Origin: Sulfuritalea sp. | GTDB lineage: Bacteria; Pseudomonadota; Gammaproteobacteria; Burkholderiales; Rhodocyclaceae | DNA length: 64,000 nucleotides | NCBI GenBank assembly: GCA_023700805.1 | Contig: JAMPYF010000027.1 | Coordinates: forward strand, 1-64,000 | Direction of reading: 5' to 3' | Shown here: positions 31,436-41,556 of the stretch, one piece after another | How positions within the stretch are numbered: position 1 is the stretch's first letter | How the letters are laid out: every line of letters starts with the position of its first letter | Notes under the pieces: generated by a model | The model's database searches: none | The model's input: the letters and a program-made list of their open reading frames with translations, nothing else | Told to the model about the DNA's origin: nothing | Position numbers and translations under genes: made by a program

Positions 31436-31762
31436 TCAAACCTGCATGTTCATGATGTCGTGGTAAGCCGACACCAGCCGGTTGCGCACCTGGACCATTT
31501 GCTGGAAGGAAAGGCTGGCTTTTTGCAGGTTGATCATCACATCCTGCAGGTTGACGTCGCTCTGGCCGCTGGAGAAATCCTCGGCCAGCTTGCGCGCATC
31601 GACTTGGGCCGCGCTGACGTCGTCGATGGTGCTCTTGAGGACCTGGGCAAAGTCGGGACCGCCGGCAGTCGGCTCGCTGCCGGCGGGTTTCCCGCCCGCC
31701 AAGGAGGCCGCCGAGCGCAGCTCGGAAAGCATCTGGTCGATTTGTCGCGTGTCGATGGCCAT
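31436..31762 (-). CDS. fliE: Flagellar hook-basal body protein FliE
   Basis: A 108-residue protein matching FliE, the adaptor between the MS ring and the rod. The C-terminal half has the family pattern VNLQDVMINLQKASLSFQ and VRNRLVSAYHDIMNMQV. It is last in a minus-strand run after the flrB/flrC-type genes. In most beta- and gammaproteobacteria fliE precedes fliF on the same strand; here it is separated and inverted. Confidence 0.93.
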   Translation of the reverse strand: MAIDTRQIDQMLSELRSAASLAGGKPAGSEPTAGGPDFAQVLKSTIDDVSAAQVDARKLAEDFSSGQSDVNLQDVMINLQKASLSFQQMVQVRNRLVSAYHDIMNMQV

Positions 31763-31832
31763 GGCCGGGGAAACCCTGATAAGTTTGTTCAGTTGAGATG
31801 CAGCAAATGGCGTGCCAACATGGCTTGTCGCC

Positions 31833-33230
31833 TCATTCGTCCTCGCTCCCCGGCAGCAGGCCTTCGGCGCGATACTGGTTCAGCTTGTAGCGCAAGGTCC
31901 GTTCCGAGATGCCCAGAATGGCCACCGCCTTCTTGCGCGACCCGCCGACCTTGGCCAGTACTTCCTGAATGTGCTGCCGTTCCAGGTCCTTCATGTTCGG
32001 CGGAGCGCCGCTGCCGCCCGGGACAAGAGTTGGCGCTGGCGACACGGCGGCCGGGACCGGTTCGGCCGCCGGACCGCCCGCCCCGGCTGTCACTGCGGCC
32101 GCGGCAGCCAGGCGATCGAGCGGCAGATCTTCCGCCTTGATCGATTCCCCGGGTTCGAGAATCAGCGCACGCTGCACGACGTTCTCCAGTTCGCGCACGT
32201 TGCCCGGCCAGGCGTAGGCGGCCAGCCGCTCCTCGGCCGAAGCGGCAAAAGTTGCCGCCCTGCCCGCCGCAGCGGCCATTTTCGCCAGGGCCAGGCGCGC
32301 CAGGGGCACGATGTCCCCGGGCCGCTCGCGCAGGGGCGGGATTTCGAGCGGGAACACGTTCAGGCGATAGAACAGGTCTTCGCGAAAACGCCCGGTCCGC
32401 ACTTCGCCGGCCATGTCGCGGTTTGAGGTCGCCAGCACGCGGATATCGAGCGCCACCGGCTTCTTGCCGCCGACCCGCTCGACCTCGCGTTCCTGCAGCA
32501 CGCGCAGCAGCTTGGCTTGCAGGCCGAGCGGCATTTCGGAAATCTCGTCGAGCAGCAGGGTGCCGCCGTTGGCCTGCTCGAACTTGCCGGCCTGGGCCGT
32601 TTGCGCGCCGGTGAAGGCGCCTTTTTCGTAGCCGAACAGGGTGGCTTCGAGCAGGTTGTCGGGAATCGCCGCGCAATTGATGGCGACGAAGGGGCCTTTG
32701 GCACGCGCCGACTGGTCGTGGATGTAGCGCGCGAAAACCTCCTTGCCGACGCCCGATTCGCCGGTCAGCAGCACGGTCGCGTCGGTGCGCGCGACGCGCG
32801 CGGCCAGGAGCAGCGTGGCACGCGTCTTGGCATCGACGGCGACGACGCCTGCCGCCGGCGCGGGCGGTGTCGCATAGCGGGTGATCTGGTCGATCAGGGC
32901 CTTCGGTTCGAATGGCTTGAGCATGAAGTCGCAGGCGCCGCCGCGCATCGCCGCGACGGCCTTGTCCACATCGCCGAAGGCGGTCATCAAGAGCACCGGC
33001 AAGCCGGGATGGCGGTTGCGGATTTCGCCGAGCAGGACCAGGCCGTCCATCGGGCTCATGCGCAGGTCGGACACCACCATGTTGAAGCTTTTGTCGCGCA
33101 GCGCCTCCAGCGCCGCGGCGCCGCCATCGGTGCCGGTCACCTGGTGGCCCGCCGCCTCCAGGGTGATCTGCAGCGCGTCGCGCAGGGCATCGTCGTCCTC
33201 GACGACAAGGATGTTCAGTTTTTCGGACAT
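31833..33230 (-). CDS. Sigma-54-dependent response regulator, FlrC/FleR-like
   Basis: A 465-residue NtrC-type activator. The receiver domain has [12 protein letters not shown] and [12 protein letters not shown]. The AAA+ domain has Walker A GESGVGKE, the sigma-54 contact loop GAFTGA and [14 protein letters not shown] Pro/Ala-rich linker (about 375-415) leads to a Fis-type helix-turn-helix ([18 protein letters not shown]). Position next to a FlrB/FleS-type kinase and fliE, fliF and fliG supports a role in activating mid-class flagellar genes with sigma-54. It overlaps the kinase gene by 16 bases. Part of the linker is encoded by a dispersed 20-base repeat. Confidence 0.92.
   Translation of the reverse strand: MSEKLNILVVEDDDALRDALQITLEAAGHQVTGTDGGAAALEALRDKSFNMVVSDLRMSPMDGLVLLGEIRNRHPGLPVLLMTAFGDVDKAVAAMRGGACDFMLKPFEPKALIDQITRYATPPAPAAGVVAVDAKTRATLLLAARVARTDATVLLTGESGVGKEVFARYIHDQSARAKGPFVAINCAAIPDNLLEATLFGYEKGAFTGAQTAQAGKFEQANGGTLLLDEISEMPLGLQAKLLRVLQEREVERVGGKKPVALDIRVLATSNRDMAGEVRTGRFREDLFYRLNVFPLEIPPLRERPGDIVPLARLALAKMAAAAGRAATFAASAEERLAAYAWPGNVRELENVVQRALILEPGESIKAEDLPLDRLAAAAAVTAGAGGPAAEPVPAAVSPAPTLVPGGSGAPPNMKDLERQHIQEVLAKVGGSRKKAVAILGISERTLRYKLNQYRAEGLLPGSEDE
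32029..32048 (+). repeat. Dispersed 20-base repeat, copy B
   Basis: Identical to 213-232, but here the gene runs on the opposite strand, so the repeat encodes VSPAPT in the linker before the DNA-binding domain of the FlrC-like activator. Confidence 0.6.
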
Positions 33231-34417
33231 GGCAGAGTGACGATGAAGCGGGCGCCGGCCCCGGGGTTGGAGACGACATCGATGCCGCCGCCATGGGCAC
33301 GCACCACCCCGCGCGCAATCGCCAGGCCGAGCCCGGTGCCGTTGCTGCGGGTGGTGAAGAAAGGCTCGAACAGGCGCGCCGCAGTCGCCGCGTCCATGCC
33401 GGGGCCGTTGTCGGTCACGGCCAGTTGCAGGGTTTCGTCCTCGCAGCGGGCCGACAGTTCGATGCGGCCGGCCGGCCGGCCGTCGACCGCCTGCAGGGCA
33501 TTTTCCAGCAGGCTGGTCAGGGCGCTGACCAGCGACTTGCGCGTGCCGGTGAGCAAGCCGCCGTCGCTGTGATCGGCGACGATGAATCCGGCTCTGGCGG
33601 ACTGGGCCAGCGGCTCGAAATTGCGCGCCAACTCGGCCAGCAGATCGCTCACGGCGAAGCGTTCGCGGCCCAGCACCTCGCCGCGGGCAAACAGCAGCAT
33701 GTCCTGGATCAGGTGCTCGATGTGCTTGAGCTGCGCCACGGTCTTGCCGGCGATCGAGGCCCGGCTGTGCGCCGGTATGTCGGCGCTTTCGAGGTTGCCG
33801 GCATACAGCAGGGCGGCCGCCAGCGGCGTGCGCAGCTGGTGCGCCAGCTGCGCGGCCATTTCGCCCATCGCGGCCAGGCGCTGGGTGCGTGCCGCCTGGG
33901 TTTTCAGCTGTTGCGCCTCGGTGATGTCGTGCAGCAGCACAATGCGGCCGCCGGCCGAATCCAGCGGCGTGACGTCGACCGCGAGACGCCGCTCGCCGGC
34001 TATGAATTCGCCGGGGGTGTCGCCGGGCGTCAGCGCATCCGCATAAATCGCCGCCCAGCCGGCGTCGAGCTCCACGCCACCGAGAAAATCGCCGGCCGCG
34101 GGATTGGTCTGCACCACGTTGCCGACATCGTCCAACACCACGACGCCGGCCGGCAGCGCATCGAGCAGCAGGCTGAGGCGCTCCGTCAGCGCGGCCTTTT
34201 CCTGGTACTGCTGGCGCAGGGCGCCGTTGGCGGCCGCCAGTTGCTCGGTAAGCCGCGCCACCTGAACCTGCAGTTCGCTGTAGGCCCCGCTCAACTCCTC
34301 GGAGGCCTGGCTGAAGATGCGGAAGGCCTCGGTCAGGCGCAAGGCTTCTTCAGGCGCAACCTGGGCGGCCGAGGCCGGAACGCTTGGGGGCTTGGCAGTG
34401 TCTGAGGGAAGTACCAT
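33215..34417 (-). CDS. Sensor histidine kinase, FlrB/FleS-like
   Basis: A 400-residue soluble kinase with an N-terminal coiled coil (about 20-90), a PAS-like domain (about 90-190, [14 protein letters not shown]), a HisKA domain with phospho-acceptor His in [12 protein letters not shown] and an HATPase domain with [16 protein letters not shown] and [10 protein letters not shown]. No membrane segment is seen, as in FlrB and FleS, which sense flagellar assembly from the cytoplasm. I start at the ATG at 34417; a much longer open frame upstream runs antisense to fliF and is not coding. It overlaps its regulator gene by 16 bases. Confidence 0.9.
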   Translation of the reverse strand: MVLPSDTAKPPSVPASAAQVAPEEALRLTEAFRIFSQASEELSGAYSELQVQVARLTEQLAAANGALRQQYQEKAALTERLSLLLDALPAGVVVLDDVGNVVQTNPAAGDFLGGVELDAGWAAIYADALTPGDTPGEFIAGERRLAVDVTPLDSAGGRIVLLHDITEAQQLKTQAARTQRLAAMGEMAAQLAHQLRTPLAAALLYAGNLESADIPAHSRASIAGKTVAQLKHIEHLIQDMLLFARGEVLGRERFAVSDLLAELARNFEPLAQSARAGFIVADHSDGGLLTGTRKSLVSALTSLLENALQAVDGRPAGRIELSARCEDETLQLAVTDNGPGMDAATAARLFEPFFTTRSNGTGLGLAIARGVVRAHGGGIDVVSNPGAGARFIVTLPCPKN

Positions 34418-34588
34418 GTTCTGCGATGATGGCAGAATCAAGGTTTGCAAACAAGGAAACGGGTATCCGATATACCGGTAAAAATTGCCGCTTCTTTCGG
34501 GAATCAGTCTTGCTGTGCCAATCCATACTCTGCACGCGGGTAGGCTGACCGCGGAAACCACGCTGAATACAGGACAGTACAGGACACA

Positions 34589-36229
34589 ATGGCAGAAACC
34601 GCAACTGCAGCAACAGGCTTCCCGCTTTCGGTGGAGGCTTTCGCACGCCTCGGCGCCGGCCAGAAGCTGATTGCCATGCTTGGCTTCGCCCTGTTCCTGG
34701 CGATCCTGATCGGCGGTCTGCTGTGGGCCAAAGAGCCTTCCTATGCGGTGCTTTTCTCGATCGCCGACGAAAAGGACGGCGGCAACATCGTCGCCGCCCT
34801 GCAGCAGCAGAATATCCCCTACCGCTTCAGCGAAGGCGGACACACCATCCTCGTGCCGCAGGCCGTGGTCCATGACACTCGCCTGCGCCTGGCCGCACAG
34901 GGCCTGCCCAAGGGCGGACTGGTCGGCTTCGAACTGCTCGAAAACCAGAAAATGGGCATCAGCCAGTTTGCCGAACAGGTCAATTATCAGCGCGGACTCG
35001 AAGGCGAACTGGCCCGCTCGGTGCAGTCGCTCGCGGCGGTCAAGGGCGCCCGCGTGCATCTGGCCATCCCCAAGCAGACCGCCTTCCTGCGCGACGATCA
35101 GAAGACCTCGGCTTCGGTGCTGGTCAGCCTCGTTCCCGGCCGCCGCCTCGAAGCCGCCCAGGTCGCCGGCATCGTCAATCTCGTCGCATCGAGCGTGCCG
35201 CAACTGACGCCGAACCACGTCAGCGTGATCGACCAGGATGGCAACCTGCTGTCGCAGCAGAAGGATCCCCTGCGCGACGCCGGGCTCGATGCATCCCAGA
35301 TCAAGTATGTGCGCGACATTGAGGCGGCCTATGTGAAACGCATCGAGACGATCCTCTCGCCCATCGTCGGCGACAACAATGTCCGCGCCCAGGTGGCGGC
35401 CGACGTCGATTTCTCCCAAACCGACCAGGTTGCCGAAACCTTCCGCCCCAACCCGCAGCCCGGCACCGCCATACGCAGTCAGCTCACGGCCGAATCGGGC
35501 AGCGGCTCCCCTGCCGCAGCCGGGATTCCCGGCGCCCTCAGCAACCAGCCGCCGGCCCCGGCCACCGCGCCGCAGTCCCAGGCCGGCGAGTCCGCGGGCA
35601 TCGCGTCCGGCGCGGGCGGCACGCAGAATTTCAGCAAGAGCGCGACGATAAACTACGAAGTCGACAAGACCGTGCGCCATACCAAGGTCGCGCCCGGCGC
35701 CGTCCGCCGCCTCTCGGTGGCCGTGGTGGTCAATTATCGGACCCCGGCTGCCGCCACGCCGCAGGCCGCAAACCGGGCGCCGGCCAAGCCGCTGCCCCTG
35801 TCCGAGGCCGACCTGAAACAGATCAACGATCTTGCGCGCGAAGCCATGGGCTACAACCAGGAACGCGGCGACACCCTCAACGTCGCCAATGCGCCATTCA
35901 CCGTGATCGAAAAAGAGATCGTGCCCGAAGCACCGCTGTGGGCCAATGCCGAGCTGATTGCGACGCTGAAGGAGATCGGCAAGTACCTGCTCGTCATCAT
36001 CGGGGTGTTCTGGGTGTGGACCCGCATGCTCAAGCCGATGCTGCTGCAATTGTCCGAAGCGGCCTCGCGTGCCGCCGCGCGCCAGGCTGCCGCGGGCGCC
36101 GAGCGGGCGCCCAGCGCCGCCGCATACTCCTACGAAACCAAGCTGGCCGCGGCGCGCGAAATGGCCAAGCAGGATCCCAAGGCGGTCGCCGCGATGATCA
36201 AGGAATGGGTTGGCCGCGGTGAGAGCTGA
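34589..36229 (+). CDS. fliF: Flagellar MS-ring protein FliF
   Basis: A 546-residue inner-membrane protein. A first membrane segment lies at about 27-45 (LIAMLGFALFLAILIGGLL), followed by the ring-building motif domains with YAVLFSIADEKDGGNIV, VHLAIPKQTAF and SVIDQDGNLLS. A Pro/Ala-rich loop at about 290-345 precedes a second membrane segment (about 452-470), and the cytoplasmic tail binds FliG. It diverges from flrB across about 170 bases and overlaps fliG. Confidence 0.96.
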   Translation: MAETATAATGFPLSVEAFARLGAGQKLIAMLGFALFLAILIGGLLWAKEPSYAVLFSIADEKDGGNIVAALQQQNIPYRFSEGGHTILVPQAVVHDTRLRLAAQGLPKGGLVGFELLENQKMGISQFAEQVNYQRGLEGELARSVQSLAAVKGARVHLAIPKQTAFLRDDQKTSASVLVSLVPGRRLEAAQVAGIVNLVASSVPQLTPNHVSVIDQDGNLLSQQKDPLRDAGLDASQIKYVRDIEAAYVKRIETILSPIVGDNNVRAQVAADVDFSQTDQVAETFRPNPQPGTAIRSQLTAESGSGSPAAAGIPGALSNQPPAPATAPQSQAGESAGIASGAGGTQNFSKSATINYEVDKTVRHTKVAPGAVRRLSVAVVVNYRTPAAATPQAANRAPAKPLPLSEADLKQINDLAREAMGYNQERGDTLNVANAPFTVIEKEIVPEAPLWANAELIATLKEIGKYLLVIIGVFWVWTRMLKPMLLQLSEAASRAAARQAAAGAERAPSAAAYSYETKLAAAREMAKQDPKAVAAMIKEWVGRGES

Positions 36230-37223
36230 AAGCGAGGGCATCGAAAAAAGTGCCATCCTGCTGTTGTCGCTGGGCAAGGACGAGGCGGCCGAGATCCTGC
36301 GCAACCTCGGTCCCAAGGAAGTCCAGAAGATCGGTCACGCCATGGCGGCGCTCAAGCAGGTGGCGCGCGATCGCGTCGAGTCGGTGATCGACGAGTTTAC
36401 CGAGCAGACCGCCAGGGGTTCGCCGGTCGCCGTCGACAATGAAACCATCAAGGCGATGCTGACCAAGGCCCTCGGCGACGACCGGGCCGGCGCGCTGATC
36501 AACCGCATCATGTCGGGCAACGACACCGCCGGCATCGAAGGCCTGAAATGGCTGGATGCCGCCAGCGTCGCCGAACTGATCCGCAACGAGCACCCGCAGA
36601 TCATCGCCACGATCCTGGTGCACCTCGAATACGACCATGCCGGCGACATCCTCAAGCATTTCACCGACCGCCTGCGCAACGATGTCCTGCTGCGCATCGC
36701 CACGCTGGACGGGGTGCAGCCCACCGCCTTGCGCGAGCTCAACGAGGCCCTGACGCGGATACTCTCCAGCGCCTCGGGCAACATCAAGAAGACCGCCATG
36801 GGCGGCATTCGGCACGCCGCGGAAATCCTCAACTTCGTCGGCCAGACCAACGAGACGGCCATCATCGACAACGTCCGCGAATACGACGCGGACCTGGCGC
36901 AGAAGATCCTCGACGAGATGTTCATCTTCGAGAACCTGCTCGATGTCGACGATCGCGGCATCCAGCTGCTGCTGCGCGAGGTGCAGTCGGATGCGCTGAT
37001 CATCGCCCTCAAGGGATCCTCGCCGGAACTGCGCGAGAAGATATTCAAGAACATGTCGCAGCGCGCCGCCGAAATGCTGCGGGAAGACCTCGAATCCAAA
37101 GGCCCCGTGCGTCTTTCCGAAGTCGAAAACGAGCAGAAGGAAATCCTCAAGGTCGCGCGCCGCCTGGCCGAGGAAGGGCAGATCCAGCTTGGTGGTGGCG
37201 GCGAAGGCGACGCCTTCGTCTGA
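36219..37223 (+). CDS. fliG: Flagellar motor switch protein FliG
   Basis: A 334-residue FliG with the N-terminal FliF-binding region (EKSAILLLSLGKDEAAEILR), the middle domain with EHPQIIATIL and the C-terminal torque domain with FIFENLLDVDDRGIQLLLRE and KNMSQRAAEMLREDLE. I choose the GTG at 36219; a TTG at 36210 is an alternative. Either start overlaps the end of fliF, so the two are translationally coupled. No fliH follows; the next gene runs on the other strand, so the usual fliFGHIJ order stops here. Confidence 0.95.
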   Translation: MRAESEGIEKSAILLLSLGKDEAAEILRNLGPKEVQKIGHAMAALKQVARDRVESVIDEFTEQTARGSPVAVDNETIKAMLTKALGDDRAGALINRIMSGNDTAGIEGLKWLDAASVAELIRNEHPQIIATILVHLEYDHAGDILKHFTDRLRNDVLLRIATLDGVQPTALRELNEALTRILSSASGNIKKTAMGGIRHAAEILNFVGQTNETAIIDNVREYDADLAQKILDEMFIFENLLDVDDRGIQLLLREVQSDALIIALKGSSPELREKIFKNMSQRAAEMLREDLESKGPVRLSEVENEQKEILKVARRLAEEGQIQLGGGGEGDAFV

Positions 37224-37242
37224 GAGCCGGGCCGGGCGCGGC

Positions 37243-38091
37243 TTACTTGATCGACGGCGGCGTCGGCGGCGTTGGCGGCGTTGGCGCGGTCGGCAGAATC
37301 GGTCCGGGCCGTTGCGGTGCCGGATTCACGGCTTGCGGAATGGCACCGAACACGGCCATCCAGAGCTCGTTGGCACGGGCCTGGGGAACCGTCGGCGGCT
37401 CGGCCGGCAAACCGGTTTCGTCCTGGTTGGCCCAGGCCGCAGCCACCGCATAGGCCGTGCGCCAGTTCCTGAGAACCTGGGCCATCACCTCGTCCTGCGT
37501 GGGCACCGCCAGTGTGCAGACTCTGGCTTCGCTGACCGTCTCCAGCTTCATGGCGCGGTTCAATTCGTTCAATGCGCCGAGCGTAGCGCAGCCCTCCTTG
37601 ACATCGAGCCTCGTCATGCCGACGGAGACGCCTGCGCCCACATAGGGAATCGACACAGCGGCCATTCCCGCGACATGGCGCGAAACATTCCGGTAGACCC
37701 GGCGTGCCAGCTCGGCCGAGAACCGTTTCCCGGCCTTGCGCGCGGCTTCAAGCTGCTGCGTCAGTTGCCGGTTGCTGGCGGCAAGTTCGAGATTGGACTT
37801 TTCCAGTTCGAGCCGCTTTTCCTGGACTTCCCTGGCTTCCTTTTCCTGGATCGCATATTTCTCCTCCAGGCGCATCAGCGCGGACTCGATGTCGGCAGCC
37901 GCGGCTGAACCGTCCGCATTCGCCGGCGCAGTCGCTGCAGCCGGTGAATTTCCGGCGCCGTTGTCCGGCACCAGCTGGGCCAGCGCCACCTGGCCCAGCC
38001 CCAGACCCAGGGCGAACAGCGCCGCGCGCAGGCGCGCGGCACGGCTTGCTCCCGGTTTGCCATCCTCGATCACGCGAAATCTCTCTGTCAT
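37243..38091 (-). CDS. Exported coiled-coil protein of unknown function
   Basis: A 282-residue protein with an N-terminal signal peptide (hydrophobic core ALFALGLGLGQVALA, cleavage near QVALAQ), a short Ala-rich stretch, a coiled coil (about 65-120, EEKYAIQEKEAREVQEKRLE) and a globular part with Gly-rich hydrophobic segments (AAVSIPYVGAGVSVGM). It ends in a Pro/Thr-rich tail (PTPPTPPTPPSIK). I do not recognise a family. I start at the ATG at 38091; the open frame extends further but lacks a leader. It converges on fliG across only 19 bases, so it is unlikely to be part of the flagellar operon. Confidence 0.6.
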   Translation of the reverse strand: MTERFRVIEDGKPGASRAARLRAALFALGLGLGQVALAQLVPDNGAGNSPAAATAPANADGSAAAADIESALMRLEEKYAIQEKEAREVQEKRLELEKSNLELAASNRQLTQQLEAARKAGKRFSAELARRVYRNVSRHVAGMAAVSIPYVGAGVSVGMTRLDVKEGCATLGALNELNRAMKLETVSEARVCTLAVPTQDEVMAQVLRNWRTAYAVAAAWANQDETGLPAEPPTVPQARANELWMAVFGAIPQAVNPAPQRPGPILPTAPTPPTPPTPPSIK

Positions 38092-38193
38092 GGCAGCGGC
38101 GATCTCCGCATCCTTCCTGTTTTCCGGCCTCGCCTGGACAGCGGGCGGGCTCTCCGGCACCGGCAATCTTACCGCGTGGCCGGATGCCGCGGC

Positions 38194-41100
38194 TCAGGCC
38201 AGCGGCTGAAACAGCACGTCGAGGTCGCTGGCCGTGATCAGATGGCCGCCGCCTTCGCCGCTCTCGCCGCCCTTCTTCAGCAACTGATCGGCGAGACCGC
38301 GCTTGCGGTTCTGCAGGGCGAGGATCTTTTCTTCCACGGTGCCCTGGGTCATCAGCTTGTAGACGAACACCGGCTTGTCCTGGCCGATGCGATGCGCACG
38401 AGCCGTGGCCTGCTCCTCGACCGCCGGGTTCCACCAGGGATCGTAGTGGATCACGGTGTCGGCGGCGGTCAGGTTGAGGCCTGTGCCGCCGGCCTTGAGG
38501 CTGATCAGGAACAGCGGTACGCGGCCTTCCTGGAAATCCTTGATCGGGGTTTCGCGGTCGCGGGTCTGGCCGGTGAGCCGGGCGTATTGGATGCCGCGCT
38601 TTTCGAGCTCGAGTTCGATCAGCCCCAGCATCGAGGTGAATTGCGAGAACAGCAGCACCTTGCGGCCCTCGTCGAGCAATTCATCGAGCATTTCCATGAG
38701 GGTCGCCAGCTTGGCCGAATGGGCGTGGCCCTTTTTCACCAGCGCTTCGGCGGCCGGCAGCTTGACCAGGCGCGGATCGCAGCAGATCTGCCGCAGTTTC
38801 AACAGTGCGTCGAAGATCATGATCTGGCTGCGGCCCACGCCCTGTTCGGTCAGCACCAGGCGCAGCTTGCGGTCGAAGGCCACGCGCAGCGATTCGTAGA
38901 GGTCGCGCTGGCCGCCCTCGATCTCGACCCAGCGCACCATCTCGGTCCGCGGCGGCAGGTCCTTCAGCACCTGTTCCTTGGTCCGCCGCAGCAGGAAGGG
39001 GCGCACCCGCTCGCCCAGGCGCGTGCGCATCTCGTCCTCGCCGAGCTTTTCGATCGGGGTGCGGAACACCTGGGTAAAGCGCTTGGCGTTGCCCAGCAGG
39101 CCCGGCATCAGGAAGTCGAATTGCGCCCAGAGCTCGCCCAGGTGGTTTTCCAGCGGCGTGCCGGTCAGCGACAAACGATGGCGCGCGCGCAGCGAACGCG
39201 CGACCTGGTGCGCCTGCGCCTTGGGATTCTTGATGAACTGCGCCTCGTCCATCACCAGCAGGTGCCAGTCCTGCGCCAGCAGGGTTTCGCGGTCGCGCAC
39301 CAGCAAGGGATAAGTGGTCAGCACCAGGTCGGCCTGGCCGATCTCGCCGAAGCGTTCGGCGCGGTCCTTGCCGTGCAGGATCAGTACCTTCAGATCGGGC
39401 GTGAACTGCGCGGCCTCGTCGCGCCAGTTGGCCATCAGGCTGGTGGTGGCGACCACCAGGCTGGGGCGGTCGGCGCGGCCCGAAGTCTTTTCCAGATGCA
39501 GGTGGGCCAGGGTCTGCACCGTCTTGCCCAGACCCATGTCGTCGGCGAGGATGCCGGCCAGGCCGTATTCGCGCAGGAACTGCAGCCAGTCGAGGCCGAT
39601 CTGCTGGTAGGGGCGCAGCGTCGCGGTGAATCCGGGCGCCGGCTCGTGGCGCGTCATGCCGGAAAAATCGCGCAGGCGGCGGCCCAGGTCGCGCAGCTCC
39701 TCGCCGCCTATCCATTGCGTCGGCAGTTCGTCGAGGCCGGCCAGGGCGGCGGCGTTGTGGCGCGACAGACGCGGCCGGTCTTCGTCGAGAAATTCGAGCA
39801 GCGGCAAGAGCCAGGCCTTGAGCCGGCCGGCCGGCACCGGCAGGATGCGCCGCGCGTCGAGCGCGACGGGGAAAGTCTGGCTGTCTTCGAGGCCGCGCAC
39901 CACGCCGAGCAGGTCCGGCTGCTCGCGCAGCAGGCGCAACAGCGGCGGCACCAGGCTCACGCGCTCGCCGGCAACGCGGACGCCGAGGTCGAGATCGAAC
40001 CAGTCGCTGCCGACCGATTCCTCGACCGCGACGAACCAGTCTTCCGCCTGGGCGATGCAATACGGGAAGTCCTCGGCAAACTCCACCGGGATTTCGCGGC
40101 GCTCCAGCGCCGGCACGCCCTCGTTGAGGAAGGACAGCCAGCCGACAGCGTCGTTGCGCAGCGGCATCAGGCCATCCTCGGTACCCTCCAGGCGCTGGTA
40201 ATTTCCCAGGCTGCGCTGCCAGCTTTCCAGTCCGACGGATTGCAGCAGGCGCCAGACTTCGCCTTCCGCGTCCAGGTCGCGCTGCAGCGTCTGCCACTGG
40301 CCATCCACGCGCTGCCGCATGAAGGGCGAAGGCCGTTCCACGCCGACCACGCTCAAGCCCTGCGGATAATCGAAGTGCAGCACGGCCAGCGCCAGGTCGT
40401 CGTGCAGGCGATTCAGGGTGAGATGGCGGAAGCGGCCCTGGGTCAGCACCAGGCGCGCGCTCGGCCTGCCCGCAGCGACGGCCTCCGGTGCGTCGGGCAG
40501 CGGCAGCGGCACCTGCCGCTCGCGCGCCAGCTGCGCCAGCCGCTGGCGCACCATGGGCGCGTCGGCTTCGTTCAGCGGCGGCGCCTGCAGCAACTGCTGC
40601 AACAAATGATCGGACAGCTCCGATTGCAATTCGCCGACCATGCGGCCCGCCGTGTCCAGATAGAACGGTGGCGAGGTCGGGATCATCTGCAGTTCCGGCG
40701 GCAGGTTGAAGCTAAGTTGCTGCAGGCCGGCCGAGTTGTGGGTCCACAGCAATCCCAGCGGCCGCGGCTTGCCGGTGGCAAGCGGCAGTTCGACCAGGCC
40801 ATCGAGATACAGGCGTCCGGTGCGCAGGGCCAGCCGCAACAGCAGGGCGCCGGTCTCGCCGCTGAGGTCCACGGCTTCGTTGTAGAAGTAGCCGCCACCG
40901 GCCTGCAGCGCCAGAAACAGGCGCAAGGGCGGAATATCCTCGTCGAGGATGAAATCGCGATGACTGCGCGCAGCGCCCAGATCGTAGGGCTGTGGCCGGT
41001 AGATCGCGGGCTTGCCGAAGCCGCCTTTCTTCAGCGGCCGGCTCTTGCCCAGGGAAAGGCTCGGTGCGGTGCCCGGCTGCAGCAGATAGACGACCCGCGG

Positions 41101-41556
41101 CTGGGTGCGCAGCGGCGTCGGCCTGGGCATCTCCGGCCTGTCGAGGGAACCCAGCCAGTCGAGCGTCGCGGCACTGGGTTCCGGGTAGTCGCCCTGCCGC
41201 CCCTGGATCGCGCCGCCGTGCCCGAACAGGCCGCCAAGATCCGCGCTCTGCTGCAGTATCTGCAACACCGCCACGACATGCTTGCAGTTCTCCTGCATGG
41301 GGCACATGCAGGAGTTGTCGACATCGACAACCGCGCCGCCCGGATCGGTTTCCAGCCACAGATCGACTTCGTAGGGACGCTTGCGGGTGCCCTGAACCTC
41401 GGCCTCGACGTGGATTTCGTCGGTTGCGTGCTCGACGCGCTTGATGCGCACGCGCCCTTCTGCCGCATAGGCAGTGCCGCGTTGCAGGGTTCCGCTTTCG
41501 AAGCGGTCGAGCAGATCGCTTTGCGGTAAGTCAGCGGAAATGGGCTTGGCGGGCAT
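38194..41556 (-). CDS. SNF2-family helicase with SWIM zinc finger
   Basis: A 1120-residue DEAD/DEAH-type SNF2 ATPase. Near the N-terminus is a SWIM zinc finger (CMCPMQENCKH, about 82-95). A large central region precedes the SNF2 core: Walker A DDMGLGKT, the DEAQ box MDEAQFIKN, LTGTPLENHLGELW, and the C-terminal lobe with LLFSQFTSM, KAGGTGLNLTAADT and ARAHRIGQDKPV. Such proteins remodel nucleic-acid-protein complexes; RapA/HepA is a distant relative. Its role here is unknown. It stands alone with a divergent gap of about 290 bases to the MoxR gene. Confidence 0.92.
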   Translation of the reverse strand: MPAKPISADLPQSDLLDRFESGTLQRGTAYAAEGRVRIKRVEHATDEIHVEAEVQGTRKRPYEVDLWLETDPGGAVVDVDNSCMCPMQENCKHVVAVLQILQQSADLGGLFGHGGAIQGRQGDYPEPSAATLDWLGSLDRPEMPRPTPLRTQPRVVYLLQPGTAPSLSLGKSRPLKKGGFGKPAIYRPQPYDLGAARSHRDFILDEDIPPLRLFLALQAGGGYFYNEAVDLSGETGALLLRLALRTGRLYLDGLVELPLATGKPRPLGLLWTHNSAGLQQLSFNLPPELQMIPTSPPFYLDTAGRMVGELQSELSDHLLQQLLQAPPLNEADAPMVRQRLAQLARERQVPLPLPDAPEAVAAGRPSARLVLTQGRFRHLTLNRLHDDLALAVLHFDYPQGLSVVGVERPSPFMRQRVDGQWQTLQRDLDAEGEVWRLLQSVGLESWQRSLGNYQRLEGTEDGLMPLRNDAVGWLSFLNEGVPALERREIPVEFAEDFPYCIAQAEDWFVAVEESVGSDWFDLDLGVRVAGERVSLVPPLLRLLREQPDLLGVVRGLEDSQTFPVALDARRILPVPAGRLKAWLLPLLEFLDEDRPRLSRHNAAALAGLDELPTQWIGGEELRDLGRRLRDFSGMTRHEPAPGFTATLRPYQQIGLDWLQFLREYGLAGILADDMGLGKTVQTLAHLHLEKTSGRADRPSLVVATTSLMANWRDEAAQFTPDLKVLILHGKDRAERFGEIGQADLVLTTYPLLVRDRETLLAQDWHLLVMDEAQFIKNPKAQAHQVARSLRARHRLSLTGTPLENHLGELWAQFDFLMPGLLGNAKRFTQVFRTPIEKLGEDEMRTRLGERVRPFLLRRTKEQVLKDLPPRTEMVRWVEIEGGQRDLYESLRVAFDRKLRLVLTEQGVGRSQIMIFDALLKLRQICCDPRLVKLPAAEALVKKGHAHSAKLATLMEMLDELLDEGRKVLLFSQFTSMLGLIELELEKRGIQYARLTGQTRDRETPIKDFQEGRVPLFLISLKAGGTGLNLTAADTVIHYDPWWNPAVEEQATARAHRIGQDKPVFVYKLMTQGTVEEKILALQNRKRGLADQLLKKGGESGEGGGHLITASDLDVLFQPLA

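Noticed and set aside
34418..34588. Sigma-54 or sigma-28 sites before fliF
   Set aside because: TGGCAG near 34434 followed by TTTGCA has the wrong spacing for sigma-54, and no GCCGATAA-like box with correct spacing was found.
34418..36316. An N-terminal extension of the FlrB-like kinase to over 1000 residues
   Set aside because: The extension runs antisense through fliF and contains nothing like a kinase sensor; the ATG at 34417 gives a normal FlrB-like protein.
38176..41529. A very long plus-strand open frame opposite the SNF2 helicase gene
   Set aside because: It is antisense to a gene with clear SNF2 motifs, has no recognisable domain and shows the composition expected of a shadow frame in GC-rich DNA.
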